Shown here in pieces: positions 18,768-27,329 of a stretch of 64,000 bases of DNA (the first letter of the stretch is position 1; each line of letters starts with the position of its first letter). A model generated the notes under the pieces. It saw only the letters and a program-made list of their open reading frames with translations. It searched no databases and was not told the DNA's origin. This DNA is from GCA-2862585 sp965661345 (GTDB lineage Bacteria; Bacteroidota; Bacteroidia; Flavobacteriales; UBA7312): assembly GCA_965661345.1 (NCBI GenBank), contig CBFIDK010000001.1:62001-126000 (forward strand), written 5' to 3'. The translations under genes were made by a program, and so were the position numbers.

Positions 18768-19853
18768 CTAAAAAAACCTTGTAATATATGTTTGTTGTTC
18801 ATCAGTTATAAATGGACTCATAGGCAATGAAAATACTTCATTGGCTGCTTTTTCTGAAACTGGAAAATCACCAAGCTTATGATTAAGAGACTCAAAGCAT
18901 GTTTGAAGATGTAGAGGTTTTGGATAATGTATAGCCGTTGGAACGCCATTATCATTTAATTTTGACAGTAGTTCCTCTCTATTTTCAGATTGCAAAGTAA
19001 ATTGAGCAAAAACACTTGTTCTTCCATCTTTTATAGTTGGTAACTTGAGTCCCTTATCCTTGAGTAAATCCATATACTTTTGGCCTTTTTCTCCTCTTAA
19101 TTGGACTTCATTATCAAAATACTTGAGCTTTACATCTAATATAGCTGCTTGAATAGCATCCAAACGACCATTTATTCCAATTACTTCATGATCGTATCTT
19201 CGTTTAGAGCCGTGCGCTAAGAAAAGTCGTGCTTTTTCTGCTAGTTCATCATCATTGGTAAAAAGTGCACCACCATCACCATAACAGCCTAAAGGCTTTG
19301 AAGGAAAAAAACTTGTACATCCAAAATGACTTAGATTACAGCTTTTTTTACCCTTGTAGGTTGCGCCAAAACTTTGTGCTGCATCTTCTATAACTATTAG
19401 GTTATGTTTTTCTGCAATAGCATTAATTTTATCCATATCGGCAATTTGACCGTAAAGGGATACTGGCATAATTGCTTTTGTTCTGGACGTAATTTTAGCT
19501 TCAATTAATTCGGCATTGATGTTATAGGTGTCGGCTTCTATATCAACAAAAACAGGGATTGCACCTAACAAGCTAATTACCTCACTTGATGCAATGAATG
19601 TAAAAGGCGTTGTTATTATTTCATCATTTGGCTTTATTCCTATCGCCATTAGAGCTAATAACAGAGCGTCTGTTCCACTCGCACAACCAATGGCATGCTT
19701 TGCGCCTACATATTCAGACAAATTCTCTTCAAATTGTTTAACTGAAGGCCCCATAATATATTGAGAGGTATCTAAAATATTATGAATTGCTGAATCGATT
19801 TCTTCTTTGTATGTTTTATACTGTGATTGTAAATCAATGAAAGGTATCTCCAT
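18768..19853 (-). CDS. wbpE: UDP-2-acetamido-2-deoxy-3-oxo-glucuronate aminotransferase (WbpE family)
   Basis: 361-residue DegT/DnrJ/EryC1 aminotransferase beginning MEIPFIDLQSQYKTYKEEID, which is typical of WbpE/WlbC-type enzymes. The PLP lysine is in FFPSKPLGCYGDGGAL near residue 184, and CASGTDALLLALMA and VIEDAAQSFG are the other PLP contacts. It adds the 3-amino group to the 3-keto sugar produced by WbpB, using glutamate. It lies 3 bases downstream of wbpD, after wbpA and wbpB, which fixes the pathway. In P. gingivalis I recall PorR, a related aminotransferase, being needed for A-LPS. Confidence 0.92.
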   Translation of the reverse strand: MEIPFIDLQSQYKTYKEEIDSAIHNILDTSQYIMGPSVKQFEENLSEYVGAKHAIGCASGTDALLLALMAIGIKPNDEIITTPFTFIASSEVISLLGAIPVFVDIEADTYNINAELIEAKITSRTKAIMPVSLYGQIADMDKINAIAEKHNLIVIEDAAQSFGATYKGKKSCNLSHFGCTSFFPSKPLGCYGDGGALFTNDDELAEKARLFLAHGSKRRYDHEVIGINGRLDAIQAAILDVKLKYFDNEVQLRGEKGQKYMDLLKDKGLKLPTIKDGRTSVFAQFTLQSENREELLSKLNDNGVPTAIHYPKPLHLQTCFESLNHKLGDFPVSEKAANEVFSLPMSPFITDEQQTYITRFF

Positions 19854-19856
19854 AAA

Positions 19857-20426
19857 CTAAAGAATTTGAATTGAACCGTTAGATAATTTATACGTTGTAT
19901 TATCGAACGTATCTATTGCTATATTATTATCATTAAATACTAATCTATTGCCGGCTTTACTAACCCAGCCTTGATGTTTTGCAGGAACACCATATATCAT
20001 TTCAAAAGGCTTTACATCTTTTGTCACCACACTACCTGCTCCAATCAGGGCATACTCACCGACGGTAATTCCACAAACTATTGTAGCATTTGCACCTACT
20101 GTGCAACCTTTCTTCAATAATGTTTTTTGGAATTCTTCTTTGCGAACAATAAAACTTCTAGGGTTTATAACATTTGTGAAGACCATTGAAGGTCCTAAGA
20201 AAACATCATCTTCTATCTCTACGCCTTCAAAAATTGAAACATTATTCTGAACCTTTACTCCGTTTCCTATTGTAACATTTGGACCAACAACACAGTTTTG
20301 ACCGAAAGAACTGCGCTCTCCAATTACTGTATTGTTAAGAATATGAGAAAAATGCCAAACTTTTGTTCCTTCTCCGATACTGACATTTTCATCAATCACA
20401 GAACTACTATGAATAAAATAACTCAT
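19857..20426 (-). CDS. wbpD: UDP-2-acetamido-3-amino-glucuronate N-acetyltransferase (WbpD family)
   Basis: 189-residue left-handed beta-helix acyltransferase. Hexapeptide turns run through most of it (for example VIDENVSIGEGTKVWHFSHI, then SFGQNCVVGPNVTIGNGVKV and TVGANATIVCGITVGEYALI), followed by VTKDVKPFEMIYGVPAKHQGW. This is the WbpD/WlbB pattern. It acetylates the 3-amino group to give UDP-2,3-diacetamido-2,3-dideoxy-glucuronic acid in the cytoplasm. Its start overlaps the wbpB stop by 4 bases. It is specific to this pathway and is unlikely to double as the missing PglD for the 4-amino sugar. Confidence 0.93.
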   Translation of the reverse strand: MSYFIHSSSVIDENVSIGEGTKVWHFSHILNNTVIGERSSFGQNCVVGPNVTIGNGVKVQNNVSIFEGVEIEDDVFLGPSMVFTNVINPRSFIVRKEEFQKTLLKKGCTVGANATIVCGITVGEYALIGAGSVVTKDVKPFEMIYGVPAKHQGWVSKAGNRLVFNDNNIAIDTFDNTTYKLSNGSIQIL

Positions 20427-21361
20427 AATTTACAAAATGGATGATAATCTCCTTTTAACCCTACAGGTTGAGAATTTCTTATATCGTGCACTATATCTAT
20501 TGAAGTTTTTGCTTCCATCAATTTAAATCCATTGCCTGCCAAAACTGCCTCATAACTCTTAGTATGAAGATCGGTAAATGTTCCGCTAAATTCTATTTCT
20601 TTTCCTTCGACAGTTATTGATCGATATGTTCTTTGCCCAGTTGATTTAATATGTTCGGGTATTAAATCATAATTCACACTTAGAAACCAACGTACTCTTG
20701 CTCTTTCTAATTCTAAAAATCCTGCTGCCTTATCATCATCAGAAACGTGACAAACATTCTGTTTAACTGAACCGAAAATCCATGTCAGCATATCAAAAAA
20801 ATGAATGCCAATATTAGTAGCAATTCCACCAGATTTAGATTCATCACCTTTCCAGGAAATAAAATACCACTTTCCTCTACTCGCTAAATAAGTAAGATCG
20901 ATATCATAGATTTTATCTTTTGGGCCATTTTCAACTTTTTCTTTTAATGCAATTATCGATGGGTGAAGTCTTAATTGAAGAATGTTATTAATAGTATGAC
21001 CTGTTCGTTTCTCGACCTCTGCCAAAGCCTCAATATTCCATGGGTTTAAGACCAATGGTTTTTCACATATAACATCCGAACCATTTCTTAAAGCTAAACG
21101 AATGTGAGCATCATGAAGGTAGTTTGGAGAACATATACTGACATAATCTATCTTTGAATTTGAGCGCCTTAACTTGTCCAAATGACGATCAAATCGTTCT
21201 GGTTCTGTAAAAAAATTTGCCTCAGGAAAATAACTGTCCATTACTCCTACACAATCAAATTTATCAAGTGCAACTGATAAATTATTGCCTGTGTCTTTAA
21301 TAGCTTTCATATGCCTAGTGGCAATATATCCAGCCGCACCTATTAATGCAAAATTTTTCAC
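20423..21361 (-). CDS. wbpB: UDP-GlcNAcA 3-dehydrogenase (WbpB, Gfo/Idh/MocA family)
   Basis: 312 residues from a GTG start at 21361 (VKNFALIGAAGYIATRHMKA). An ATG four codons upstream is possible, but the GTG gives the start I expect for WbpB and shares only one base with the wbpA stop. Features are the NAD Rossmann motif GAAGYIA, CSPNYLHDAHI near 95, the family CEKPLV motif with catalytic Lys, ATNIGIHFFDML near 180 and YRSITVEG. It oxidises the 3-OH of UDP-GlcNAcA with NAD. Together with WbpE it forms a coupled oxidation/transamination pair. Confidence 0.93.
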   Translation of the reverse strand: MKNFALIGAAGYIATRHMKAIKDTGNNLSVALDKFDCVGVMDSYFPEANFFTEPERFDRHLDKLRRSNSKIDYVSICSPNYLHDAHIRLALRNGSDVICEKPLVLNPWNIEALAEVEKRTGHTINNILQLRLHPSIIALKEKVENGPKDKIYDIDLTYLASRGKWYFISWKGDESKSGGIATNIGIHFFDMLTWIFGSVKQNVCHVSDDDKAAGFLELERARVRWFLSVNYDLIPEHIKSTGQRTYRSITVEGKEIEFSGTFTDLHTKSYEAVLAGNGFKLMEAKTSIDIVHDIRNSQPVGLKGDYHPFCKL

Positions 21362-22626
21362 TATAACCTCCAACTTGGTTCATCAACTATTCCTTTTACA
21401 TCCAAAATAATCGGAGTTCCAGAAGAAATTGATTTATAGTTTTCATTATTTAGTTCAGTAAATTGATGATGCGCTACGGAAACAATGATAGCATCATATA
21501 ATTTATCAGACTTGAATGGATTTGAAATTAATTCTCTATCGTATTCAGATGACATTTCTTTTTTATCAACCCATGGGTCGTAAATATGCACATTACATCC
21601 AAAATCTTCAAGTTCATCAACAATATCAATAACTTTTGTATTTCTAATATCAGGACAATTCTCTTTAAAAGTAAAACCCATTATTAAAATATCGGAGTCT
21701 TTAATTTTTTTATCGTAATCAACTAAGAAATGGACGGTCTTCTTGGCTATATAAGCAGACATCCCATTATTTATTTGTCTTGAAGAAAGTATTAAGTTAG
21801 GCTTATATCCTAATTTCTGTGCTTTATATGTAAGGTAATACGGGTCTACTCCTATGCAATGTCCTCCAACTAATCCGGGTTGAAATTTTAGAAAATTCCA
21901 TTTTGTTCCTGCAGCTTTTAAAACCTCATTTGATGAAATCCCCATTGCGTCAAAAATTAAGGCTAGCTCATTAACTAAAGCAATATTCACATCTCTTTGT
22001 GTGTTTTCAATAACCTTTGCCGCTTCTGCAACCTTTATCGATGATGCTTTATAGGTTCCAGCTGTAATAATAGTGGCGTACAAGTCATCTACTACTTTAG
22101 CTGTTTCCTCATTTGAACCACTTGTAATTTTTAAAATCTTAGTTAAAGTACGTTCTTTATCACCAGGATTTATCCTTTCCGGACTATAGCCACAGAAGAA
22201 GTCTTTATTGAAAGTTAATCCTGATTCTTTTTCTAAAATCGGCACACATTCATCTTCTGTTACACCAGGGTAAACTGTAGATTCATAAATGACTATATCG
22301 CCTTTTTTAATAACAGACCCCACAGAATGACTAGAACTAATAAGCGGAGTTAAATCAGGAAGATTCTTTTTATTAATTGGTGTTGGAACTGTTATGATAA
22401 ATATGTTACAGTCTTTAGCATCGTTAATATCAGTAGTGTAGCTTAGATGTGTGGCTGACTCCAAGTCCTCTTTAGTCATTTCTAAAGTTCTGTCGAAACC
22501 TGTTTTGAGTTCATCAATCCGATCTAGATTGATATCTATTCCAATTGTAGTAATTTTTTTTCCAAATTCAACGGCCAAAGGGATACCAACATACCCCAAC
22601 CCAATCACTGCAATTTTATGATTCAT
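21361..22626 (-). CDS. wbpA: UDP-N-acetyl-D-glucosamine 6-dehydrogenase (WbpA family)
   Basis: 421-residue UDP-sugar 6-dehydrogenase. The N-terminal NAD site is IAVIGLGYVGIPLAVEFG, STVYPGVTEDEC is near residue 115, and the catalytic Cys lies in PGLVGGHCIGVDPYYLTYKA near residue 255. The C-terminal domain has GFTFKENCPDIRNTKVIDIV. It oxidises UDP-GlcNAc to UDP-GlcNAcA, the first step of the pathway completed by wbpB, wbpE and wbpD downstream. It is the first gene of the polysaccharide run. A possible promoter overlaps the gldN end, and a strong hairpin lies between that and the start codon. Confidence 0.93.
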   Translation of the reverse strand: MNHKIAVIGLGYVGIPLAVEFGKKITTIGIDINLDRIDELKTGFDRTLEMTKEDLESATHLSYTTDINDAKDCNIFIITVPTPINKKNLPDLTPLISSSHSVGSVIKKGDIVIYESTVYPGVTEDECVPILEKESGLTFNKDFFCGYSPERINPGDKERTLTKILKITSGSNEETAKVVDDLYATIITAGTYKASSIKVAEAAKVIENTQRDVNIALVNELALIFDAMGISSNEVLKAAGTKWNFLKFQPGLVGGHCIGVDPYYLTYKAQKLGYKPNLILSSRQINNGMSAYIAKKTVHFLVDYDKKIKDSDILIMGFTFKENCPDIRNTKVIDIVDELEDFGCNVHIYDPWVDKKEMSSEYDRELISNPFKSDKLYDAIIVSVAHHQFTELNNENYKSISSGTPIILDVKGIVDEPSWRL

Positions 22627-22648
22627 CTAAGACTATTTAAAAAATTAA

Positions 22649-22670
22649 AGAGTCTTCAAATGAAGACTCT
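22649..22670 (-). terminator. Hairpin after gldN, upstream of wbpA (terminator or leader attenuator)
   Basis: A perfect inverted repeat AGAGTCTTC / GAAGACTCT with a 4-base loop is followed on the minus strand by TTTAATTTTTT. It ends the gld genes and stands 22 bases before the wbpA ATG. If the candidate promoter at 22694-22724 is used, the hairpin would lie in the wbpA leader. Confidence 0.75.
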
Positions 22671-22693
22671 AAAAGTTAATATCGGAAATATTT

Positions 22694-22724
22694 CAAAATT
22701 AATATTCCCAGAGGTCGTGCTCAA
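22694..22724 (-). promoter_or_regulatory. Candidate promoter for wbpA within the 3' end of gldN
   Basis: On the minus strand TTG (22724-22722) is followed after 20 bases by TAATTTTG (22701-22694), which matches the Bacteroidota -7 consensus TAnnTTTG. The predicted start of transcription near 22687 lies upstream of the hairpin at 22649-22670. The match is by eye only. Confidence 0.35.
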
Positions 22725-23556
22725 TATTAAAGATTTCTTCTTTAATTTTTTCTGCTTCTAACAATGCGTCGATTCCCTCTTTATATTCTGATATTTTTCT
22801 ATCATATTTATTGGACTCTTTGACAATTCGACTGCTGAAAAAACGTTTGTGAAATATGTCGTCATAGGTTAAACGTGCCGCATCATTTTTTCTGTGGTTG
22901 AAAACTTCAGCTTTTGAAAGTATTTTTCTCGCATCTGGAAAATATACCCAGAACAAAGAGGTTTCACCAGTGTAAACACCATCTTCATTTTTACGGTCAA
23001 TTACTGGACAGATTCCAATAATTCTTACTTCCATTACAGAGCGTTGCTTGTCAAAAAACCATTCTTCTTTTATTCTGTATTTTTTAACTTCATGTCTTTC
23101 AAAAATATTAAATGTAGTATCTAAATAATATTCTTGAGTATCAGGGTCGAATCGCTCTTCAACAGACATTTTCTCTCCCTCCATTATACCAATCATTTCT
23201 ACTTCTGAAGGGGACATTGGCGACTGAAATTCGTCATCATTAGTAGCATTTCCATAAGCAGTAATTGTACCCTCATCAATTGCTTGCATTAAGACATCAA
23301 TTAAATTCTGACGATCATTTATCGGTAATAATGGGTAGTAGAATACTTGATTCATCTTTTCTCTTAAATCAATAACTCTTTCAATTTTAGTTGACCACAT
23401 TACATCTGCCTCACGAACGTGCTGATAAGGCTGAATCATTCTTTCTTTACCACCATCACGAATATCTTTTTCATAAGCACCATCAAGAATATCTTGTGAA
23501 TAAGCGACTTGCGAAAAACATATCAACGAAATAATTACTAAAACAATATTTTTCAT
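22699..23556 (-). CDS. gldN: Type IX secretion / gliding protein GldN
   Basis: 285 residues with an N-terminal signal peptide (residues 1-20, ending in VAYSQ). The body shows the GldN/PorN features of a YYPLLPINDRQNLIDVLMQA stretch near 94, followed by the KKYRIKEEWFFDKQRS region near 176 and FWVYFPDARKIL near 225. GldN is periplasmic and joins the GldK ring at the outer membrane, contacting GldM. It is the last gene of the gldKLMN set (11 bases after gldM) and is followed by a strong terminator hairpin. Length is in the normal range. Confidence 0.93.
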   Translation of the reverse strand: MKNIVLVIISLICFSQVAYSQDILDGAYEKDIRDGGKERMIQPYQHVREADVMWSTKIERVIDLREKMNQVFYYPLLPINDRQNLIDVLMQAIDEGTITAYGNATNDDEFQSPMSPSEVEMIGIMEGEKMSVEERFDPDTQEYYLDTTFNIFERHEVKKYRIKEEWFFDKQRSVMEVRIIGICPVIDRKNEDGVYTGETSLFWVYFPDARKILSKAEVFNHRKNDAARLTYDDIFHKRFFSSRIVKESNKYDRKISEYKEGIDALLEAEKIKEEIFNIEHDLWEY

Positions 23557-23567
23557 AATAAAAAGAT

Positions 23568-25232
23568 TTAATTAACAGTAAGCTTTACTGAAGGCAACGA
23601 CTTAGGCGCGCCATCAGGTCCCTTACAGGTAATATTAGTAAAATATAAAACTGAGCCAATCTGAAGTGACTCAAATAACGTTTTCATTTCTTGTGTAACC
23701 TTGTTGCCTTTGGCATACTTAGTTACTAATTCACCTCTTTGTGTAACGTCAACTGAAAAACCAGTAATATTATATCTGATATCAAATACAAAGTTGGTTA
23801 ATTCTGCATATAGTTTTGCGTTATTTGAAAGTAATTGGCTTTTTTTAATTTTTTGATTCTTTGAGCCTAGAAACTTTGGTTCAGGCTTAGGAGTTCTCAT
23901 AACTCTATACTCAATAGAACCCATGTTTCTTTTCTTACCATCTATCTCAGCTGAAACACTAATTTTAGCTTTACCCGTTACCTTTGGAAAAACTTCCCAA
24001 CCTCCCCCTCTAACTTTCTTAACTGAACCGTTATCACAACTCACACTTAACTTATCACTTGGCACTCCAGGAACTGAAACGTCAATAGGATTTCCTAAGG
24101 CATCGTCTTTTAATGGATAACTAGCAAGTATATAAAAAACATTCATCTTAGTAGGTGAAACAACTAAGCTGGCCTTAGCTACTTGATATTCTCCATCGAA
24201 AGGATATAATTTAGTGCCTGCATCGGTTTTCATAGCAATTAAACCTCCCCATTTTTTGTACCCTTCAGAAGTAGCTTTAGTAGAATACTTTCCTTTGCCT
24301 GCAACAACAGGTATTGAATCATAATTACCAACCATGTTATATTTTCCGTTTTCATCGACCTCATAGTCTCCTACATAAATGATTGGATTTTGGGTAGTAT
24401 CTTTTGCGGCTAAAAATACATCTGCTTTAAAAGAATCGCCTAAGAAAACATAATTAGAAGTTGCTATTTGAATAGCATCAGCCGACGTAAATTTTAAGGA
24501 CCCAGCATCAATTTCTTGCTGAAGATACTTTATCACATCTGATTCAGCATTTCTTACATCAGTTTGAATTTTAGATAAAATGGTAACTGCGGCGATTAGT
24601 GGCATATCTTGGAAGTTTTGTTGAACCCAAGATAACATTCCAGAACCATATTTTTCTTTTCTTTCTTCAAATGAAAAAGTAGTTGTCAATGAAGACTGAA
24701 TTGATAGCTCATCAACCATGTTTTTCAAAAACTCTCTATATTCTTCAAGACTTTCTTGAAGTATTTGTCCATTTCCCTTATTGATCATTAATTCACCTGG
24801 TCTCTCTCTATCTTTTTTACTGATAACATCAACCATCAGTTTTTTCTTCTGATCAGAACTTAAATCATCATAAGTAACATCTTCAATTGGTTCTTCACCT
24901 TCAAAAGTAACTTGCTTGTCAGAAAGCATTACCATATCAAACTTGAGCCTCTGAATATCATCTACAATTTTATCGGCTTTTTCTTTCACGCTAAACGCTT
25001 TATCTCGCCATGGACCAGCTTTTGCCTCATTTGTTTCAGCAGCAGCTACAAAAGAAGAATAAACTTCATCATTTTTGCTGTTGAAATTTTGGGTTGTTTT
25101 TACAATCCCACCATTAATTTTTTGAAATGCGTCGAGAACCTCCTTAGAAACGTTCAGTGCTAACATCGCTGTTAGTACTAAATACATCATCCCAATCATT
25201 TTTTGCCTCGGCGATAAATTATTTCCTGCCAT
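23568..25232 (-). CDS. gldM: Type IX secretion / gliding motor protein GldM
   Basis: 554 residues. The N-terminus MAGNNLSPRQKMIGMMYLVL is diagnostic of GldM, with a single membrane helix at about 12-32 that sits inside the GldL bundle. The rest is periplasmic: a helical D1 region up to about residue 220, then immunoglobulin-like beta domains, including KWGGLIAMKTDAGT near 330 and GGWEVFPKVTGKAKI near 410. GldM with GldL forms the proton-driven rotary motor of the type IX system, and its tip contacts GldK/GldN. At 554 residues it is somewhat longer than the roughly 515 I recall for the family. It lies between gldL and gldN in the normal order. Confidence 0.95.
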   Translation of the reverse strand: MAGNNLSPRQKMIGMMYLVLTAMLALNVSKEVLDAFQKINGGIVKTTQNFNSKNDEVYSSFVAAAETNEAKAGPWRDKAFSVKEKADKIVDDIQRLKFDMVMLSDKQVTFEGEEPIEDVTYDDLSSDQKKKLMVDVISKKDRERPGELMINKGNGQILQESLEEYREFLKNMVDELSIQSSLTTTFSFEERKEKYGSGMLSWVQQNFQDMPLIAAVTILSKIQTDVRNAESDVIKYLQQEIDAGSLKFTSADAIQIATSNYVFLGDSFKADVFLAAKDTTQNPIIYVGDYEVDENGKYNMVGNYDSIPVVAGKGKYSTKATSEGYKKWGGLIAMKTDAGTKLYPFDGEYQVAKASLVVSPTKMNVFYILASYPLKDDALGNPIDVSVPGVPSDKLSVSCDNGSVKKVRGGGWEVFPKVTGKAKISVSAEIDGKKRNMGSIEYRVMRTPKPEPKFLGSKNQKIKKSQLLSNNAKLYAELTNFVFDIRYNITGFSVDVTQRGELVTKYAKGNKVTQEMKTLFESLQIGSVLYFTNITCKGPDGAPKSLPSVKLTVN

Positions 25233-25265
25233 TAGATTTTTCTAATTTACTAGTGAAAATTAATT

Positions 25266-25892
25266 TTATTTATTACTCATTGCGCTAAGCATGTTCGCAT
25301 ACATCTTGTTAAGTGCTTCAAGATTAGCTCCTAATTTAGATATCTCTACCTGGAACTTTTCAGAGTCTCCAACAGAATTGCCCATGTTTTGCATTGTTTT
25401 AAGTTGCAAATCGTAATATGTATTCATTTCAGCTAACTTTCTTGCAGCTTCACGCATTTGATCGCTGTAATCTCCTGTTGCTGATACAGCGTCCATAGAT
25501 TTATTTACACCCTCAACCGTCTCGTTGAATGATCGTAAGTTGTCTCCTAACCTCGTAATTAAAGCTTGGTCTACATTTGCATTTTCAAGCATATTATCTA
25601 GTTCTTGAACTGGAGTTTTAGGCGTATTTTTAGATGACTTTTCGTCTGGGTCCTTCATGTATGCTAACTCTGGATAAACTAAACTCCAATCTGGATCTTC
25701 ATGCGGTTTTTCGAAAGCAGAAAAGAAGAAAATTATCGCCTCTACAGAAAGACCAATAGTCAACATAGCTCCTGCTCCTGTCCAGTGTTGTAGCTTGAAC
25801 AAGGCGCCAAGAATTACAATTGCAGCACCAAATCCATACAACTTGGCCATGTTATTTTTAAATTTCTTTGAGTTAGGGTTTAATATTGCCAT
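25266..25892 (-). CDS. gldL: Type IX secretion / gliding motor protein GldL
   Basis: 208 residues. Two membrane helices lie near residues 17-34 (AKLYGFGAAIVILGALFK) and 41-60 (AGAMLTIGLSVEAIIFFFSA). The Glu in the second helix (LSVEAIIFF) is at the place where the family has its proton-path glutamate. The C-terminal 110 residues are soluble and helical. GldL makes the inner-membrane stator ring around the GldM helices. The gene lies 30 bases after gldK and 33 before gldM, as in other Bacteroidota. Confidence 0.95.
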   Translation of the reverse strand: MAILNPNSKKFKNNMAKLYGFGAAIVILGALFKLQHWTGAGAMLTIGLSVEAIIFFFSAFEKPHEDPDWSLVYPELAYMKDPDEKSSKNTPKTPVQELDNMLENANVDQALITRLGDNLRSFNETVEGVNKSMDAVSATGDYSDQMREAARKLAEMNTYYDLQLKTMQNMGNSVGDSEKFQVEISKLGANLEALNKMYANMLSAMSNK

Positions 25893-25922
25893 AATATATT
25901 TACTAAAAGTTTATTTATAAAA

Positions 25923-27221
25923 TTATCTAAAATCTGCTTTATCTCTTCCAATGAATGAGATTACATTTCTAAAGCCAATATAGGACTTAGCAGTATCTTG
26001 ATACTCATAATCTCTTGTTCCAACTTGAATGAAATGTGAAATGTCTTTCCACGAACCTCCGCGTATTACTTTTCTCTTAAGAATTTGAGGATCTGTATCC
26101 TGAGCATCATAATTGAAATCCATGTTCATATCGTGTGAGAAATTGAAAGCTGATTCGTCATATGCGTTACTAGTCCACTCAGCAACGTTACCAGACATAT
26201 CGTATAGTCCAAAGTTATTTGGATTGTATGAGGCTACTTTTACAGTTTTAATACCACCGTCAGCAACATAATTACCTCTTCTAGGCTTGAAATTCGCTAA
26301 GAAACAACCTACTTCGTTTGTTGTGTAAGGACCTCCCCAAGGGTATGGAGATAAATCAAAGCCACCTCTTGCAGCGTACTCCCACTCAGTCTCTGTAGGT
26401 AAACGGAATTCATCATGTAATGGCTCATCTCTTGACATTAAATATTTATCAAGGATACTTGTTCTCCACTTTGAAAATGCAACCGCTTGTTTCCAACTTA
26501 CACCCACTACTGGATAATCGTCAAATGATGGGTGGTGAAAATAATTTCTTGACCAAGGGTCATTGTAAGAATATGTATAGTCAGATGTCCATACTAAAGT
26601 GTCAGGGAAAATATTAAGCTCAGGTTTTTCGATAAACACAGATCTATCGTTCTTACCTTGCGCTTTATTTTCTTTTGATGACGCTCTTTGAATGTCAACA
26701 TCTTCATATTTGAAGTTTAACTTTCTAGTATCAAATTCTCTTCTTGAGTAGAATCTTTCGTGTTCGGGCAAATACATTTCGTCTTCAAGCACTTCACGAA
26801 CTTCTGAATCATCCCATCTTATTGGCCTATCCCAATCAATTCGTGGAGGATCAATGAAATTGCCATAGTCGTCTTCTTCAATGAGTTCATATCCTTCAAC
26901 GCCATTCTCACCAAGTATTACTCGCGCAATAGAATCTCTTACCCAAGATACAAACTGTCTGTATTCGTTATTTGTGATTTCAGTTTCGTCAATATAAAAT
27001 GCCGCTACAGAAACTGTTTTGTGTTGTGTTACATGAGCATAAGGAACATCTTGATCACCAGGCCCCATATTAAAACTTCCCTGAGGAATAAATACCATTC
27101 CGTAAGGGTCAGTTGGATTCCAGATAGGTCTATTTTGAACGCCTATCAATTCACCATTGCCTGATGTGGAGCAGCTTGCTAACACTATCGCAACAAATCC
27201 AAAGACAAATAAATTTTTCAT
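25923..27221 (-). CDS. gldK: Type IX secretion / gliding lipoprotein GldK
   Basis: 432 residues from the ATG at 27221. That start gives a lipoprotein signal peptide MKNLFVFGFVAIVLASCSTS with the lipobox Cys at residue 16. An in-frame ATG 17 codons upstream would bury it and is rejected. The body is an FGE-sulfatase-type fold: FIPQGSFNMGPGDQDVP, EITNNEYRQFV, PVVGVSWKQAVAFSKWR, LPTETEWEYAARGG, GLYDMSGNVAEWTSNAY and VIRGGSWKD. GldK is anchored in the outer membrane and forms the ring with GldN. It has no sulfatase-activating role in this family. The leader carries two small hairpins. Confidence 0.95.
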   Translation of the reverse strand: MKNLFVFGFVAIVLASCSTSGNGELIGVQNRPIWNPTDPYGMVFIPQGSFNMGPGDQDVPYAHVTQHKTVSVAAFYIDETEITNNEYRQFVSWVRDSIARVILGENGVEGYELIEEDDYGNFIDPPRIDWDRPIRWDDSEVREVLEDEMYLPEHERFYSRREFDTRKLNFKYEDVDIQRASSKENKAQGKNDRSVFIEKPELNIFPDTLVWTSDYTYSYNDPWSRNYFHHPSFDDYPVVGVSWKQAVAFSKWRTSILDKYLMSRDEPLHDEFRLPTETEWEYAARGGFDLSPYPWGGPYTTNEVGCFLANFKPRRGNYVADGGIKTVKVASYNPNNFGLYDMSGNVAEWTSNAYDESAFNFSHDMNMDFNYDAQDTDPQILKRKVIRGGSWKDISHFIQVGTRDYEYQDTAKSYIGFRNVISFIGRDKADFR

Positions 27222-27236
27222 AATACTTTTATTTAG

Positions 27237-27249
27237 CCTCTTTAAGAGG
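27237..27249 (-). other. Small hairpin in the gldK leader next to the start codon
   Basis: The near-palindrome CCTCTTTAAGAGG lies 15 bases upstream of the gldK ATG. On the minus strand it could form a 5-base stem with a 3-base loop. It may be chance in AT-rich DNA, but could influence translation initiation. Confidence 0.25.
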
Positions 27250-27275
27250 GTTAATAATTCATTCAAAGCCACAAA

Positions 27276-27298
27276 ATCACCACTAAATTAGTGATGAT
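27276..27298 (-). other. Imperfect hairpin between porP/sprF-like gene and gldK
   Basis: An inverted repeat ATCA-C-CACTA / TAGTG-A-TGAT with a 3-base loop and one internal mismatch. There is only a weak T-rich tail on the minus strand (GATTTTGTGG), so it is not a convincing terminator. It lies in the gldK leader, downstream of the candidate -7 box at 27316-27323. Confidence 0.3.
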
Positions 27299-27315
27299 TT
27301 TACTTTGGAAAGCAA

Positions 27316-27323
27316 CAAATATA
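27316..27323 (-). promoter_or_regulatory. Candidate -7 box for the gldKLMN genes
   Basis: Minus strand TATATTTG matches the TAnnTTTG consensus and lies 95 bases before the gldK ATG, just after the preceding gene ends. No clear -33 TTTG is at the expected spacing. The operon may also be read from upstream. Confidence 0.3.
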
Positions 27324-27329
27324 ACATTT

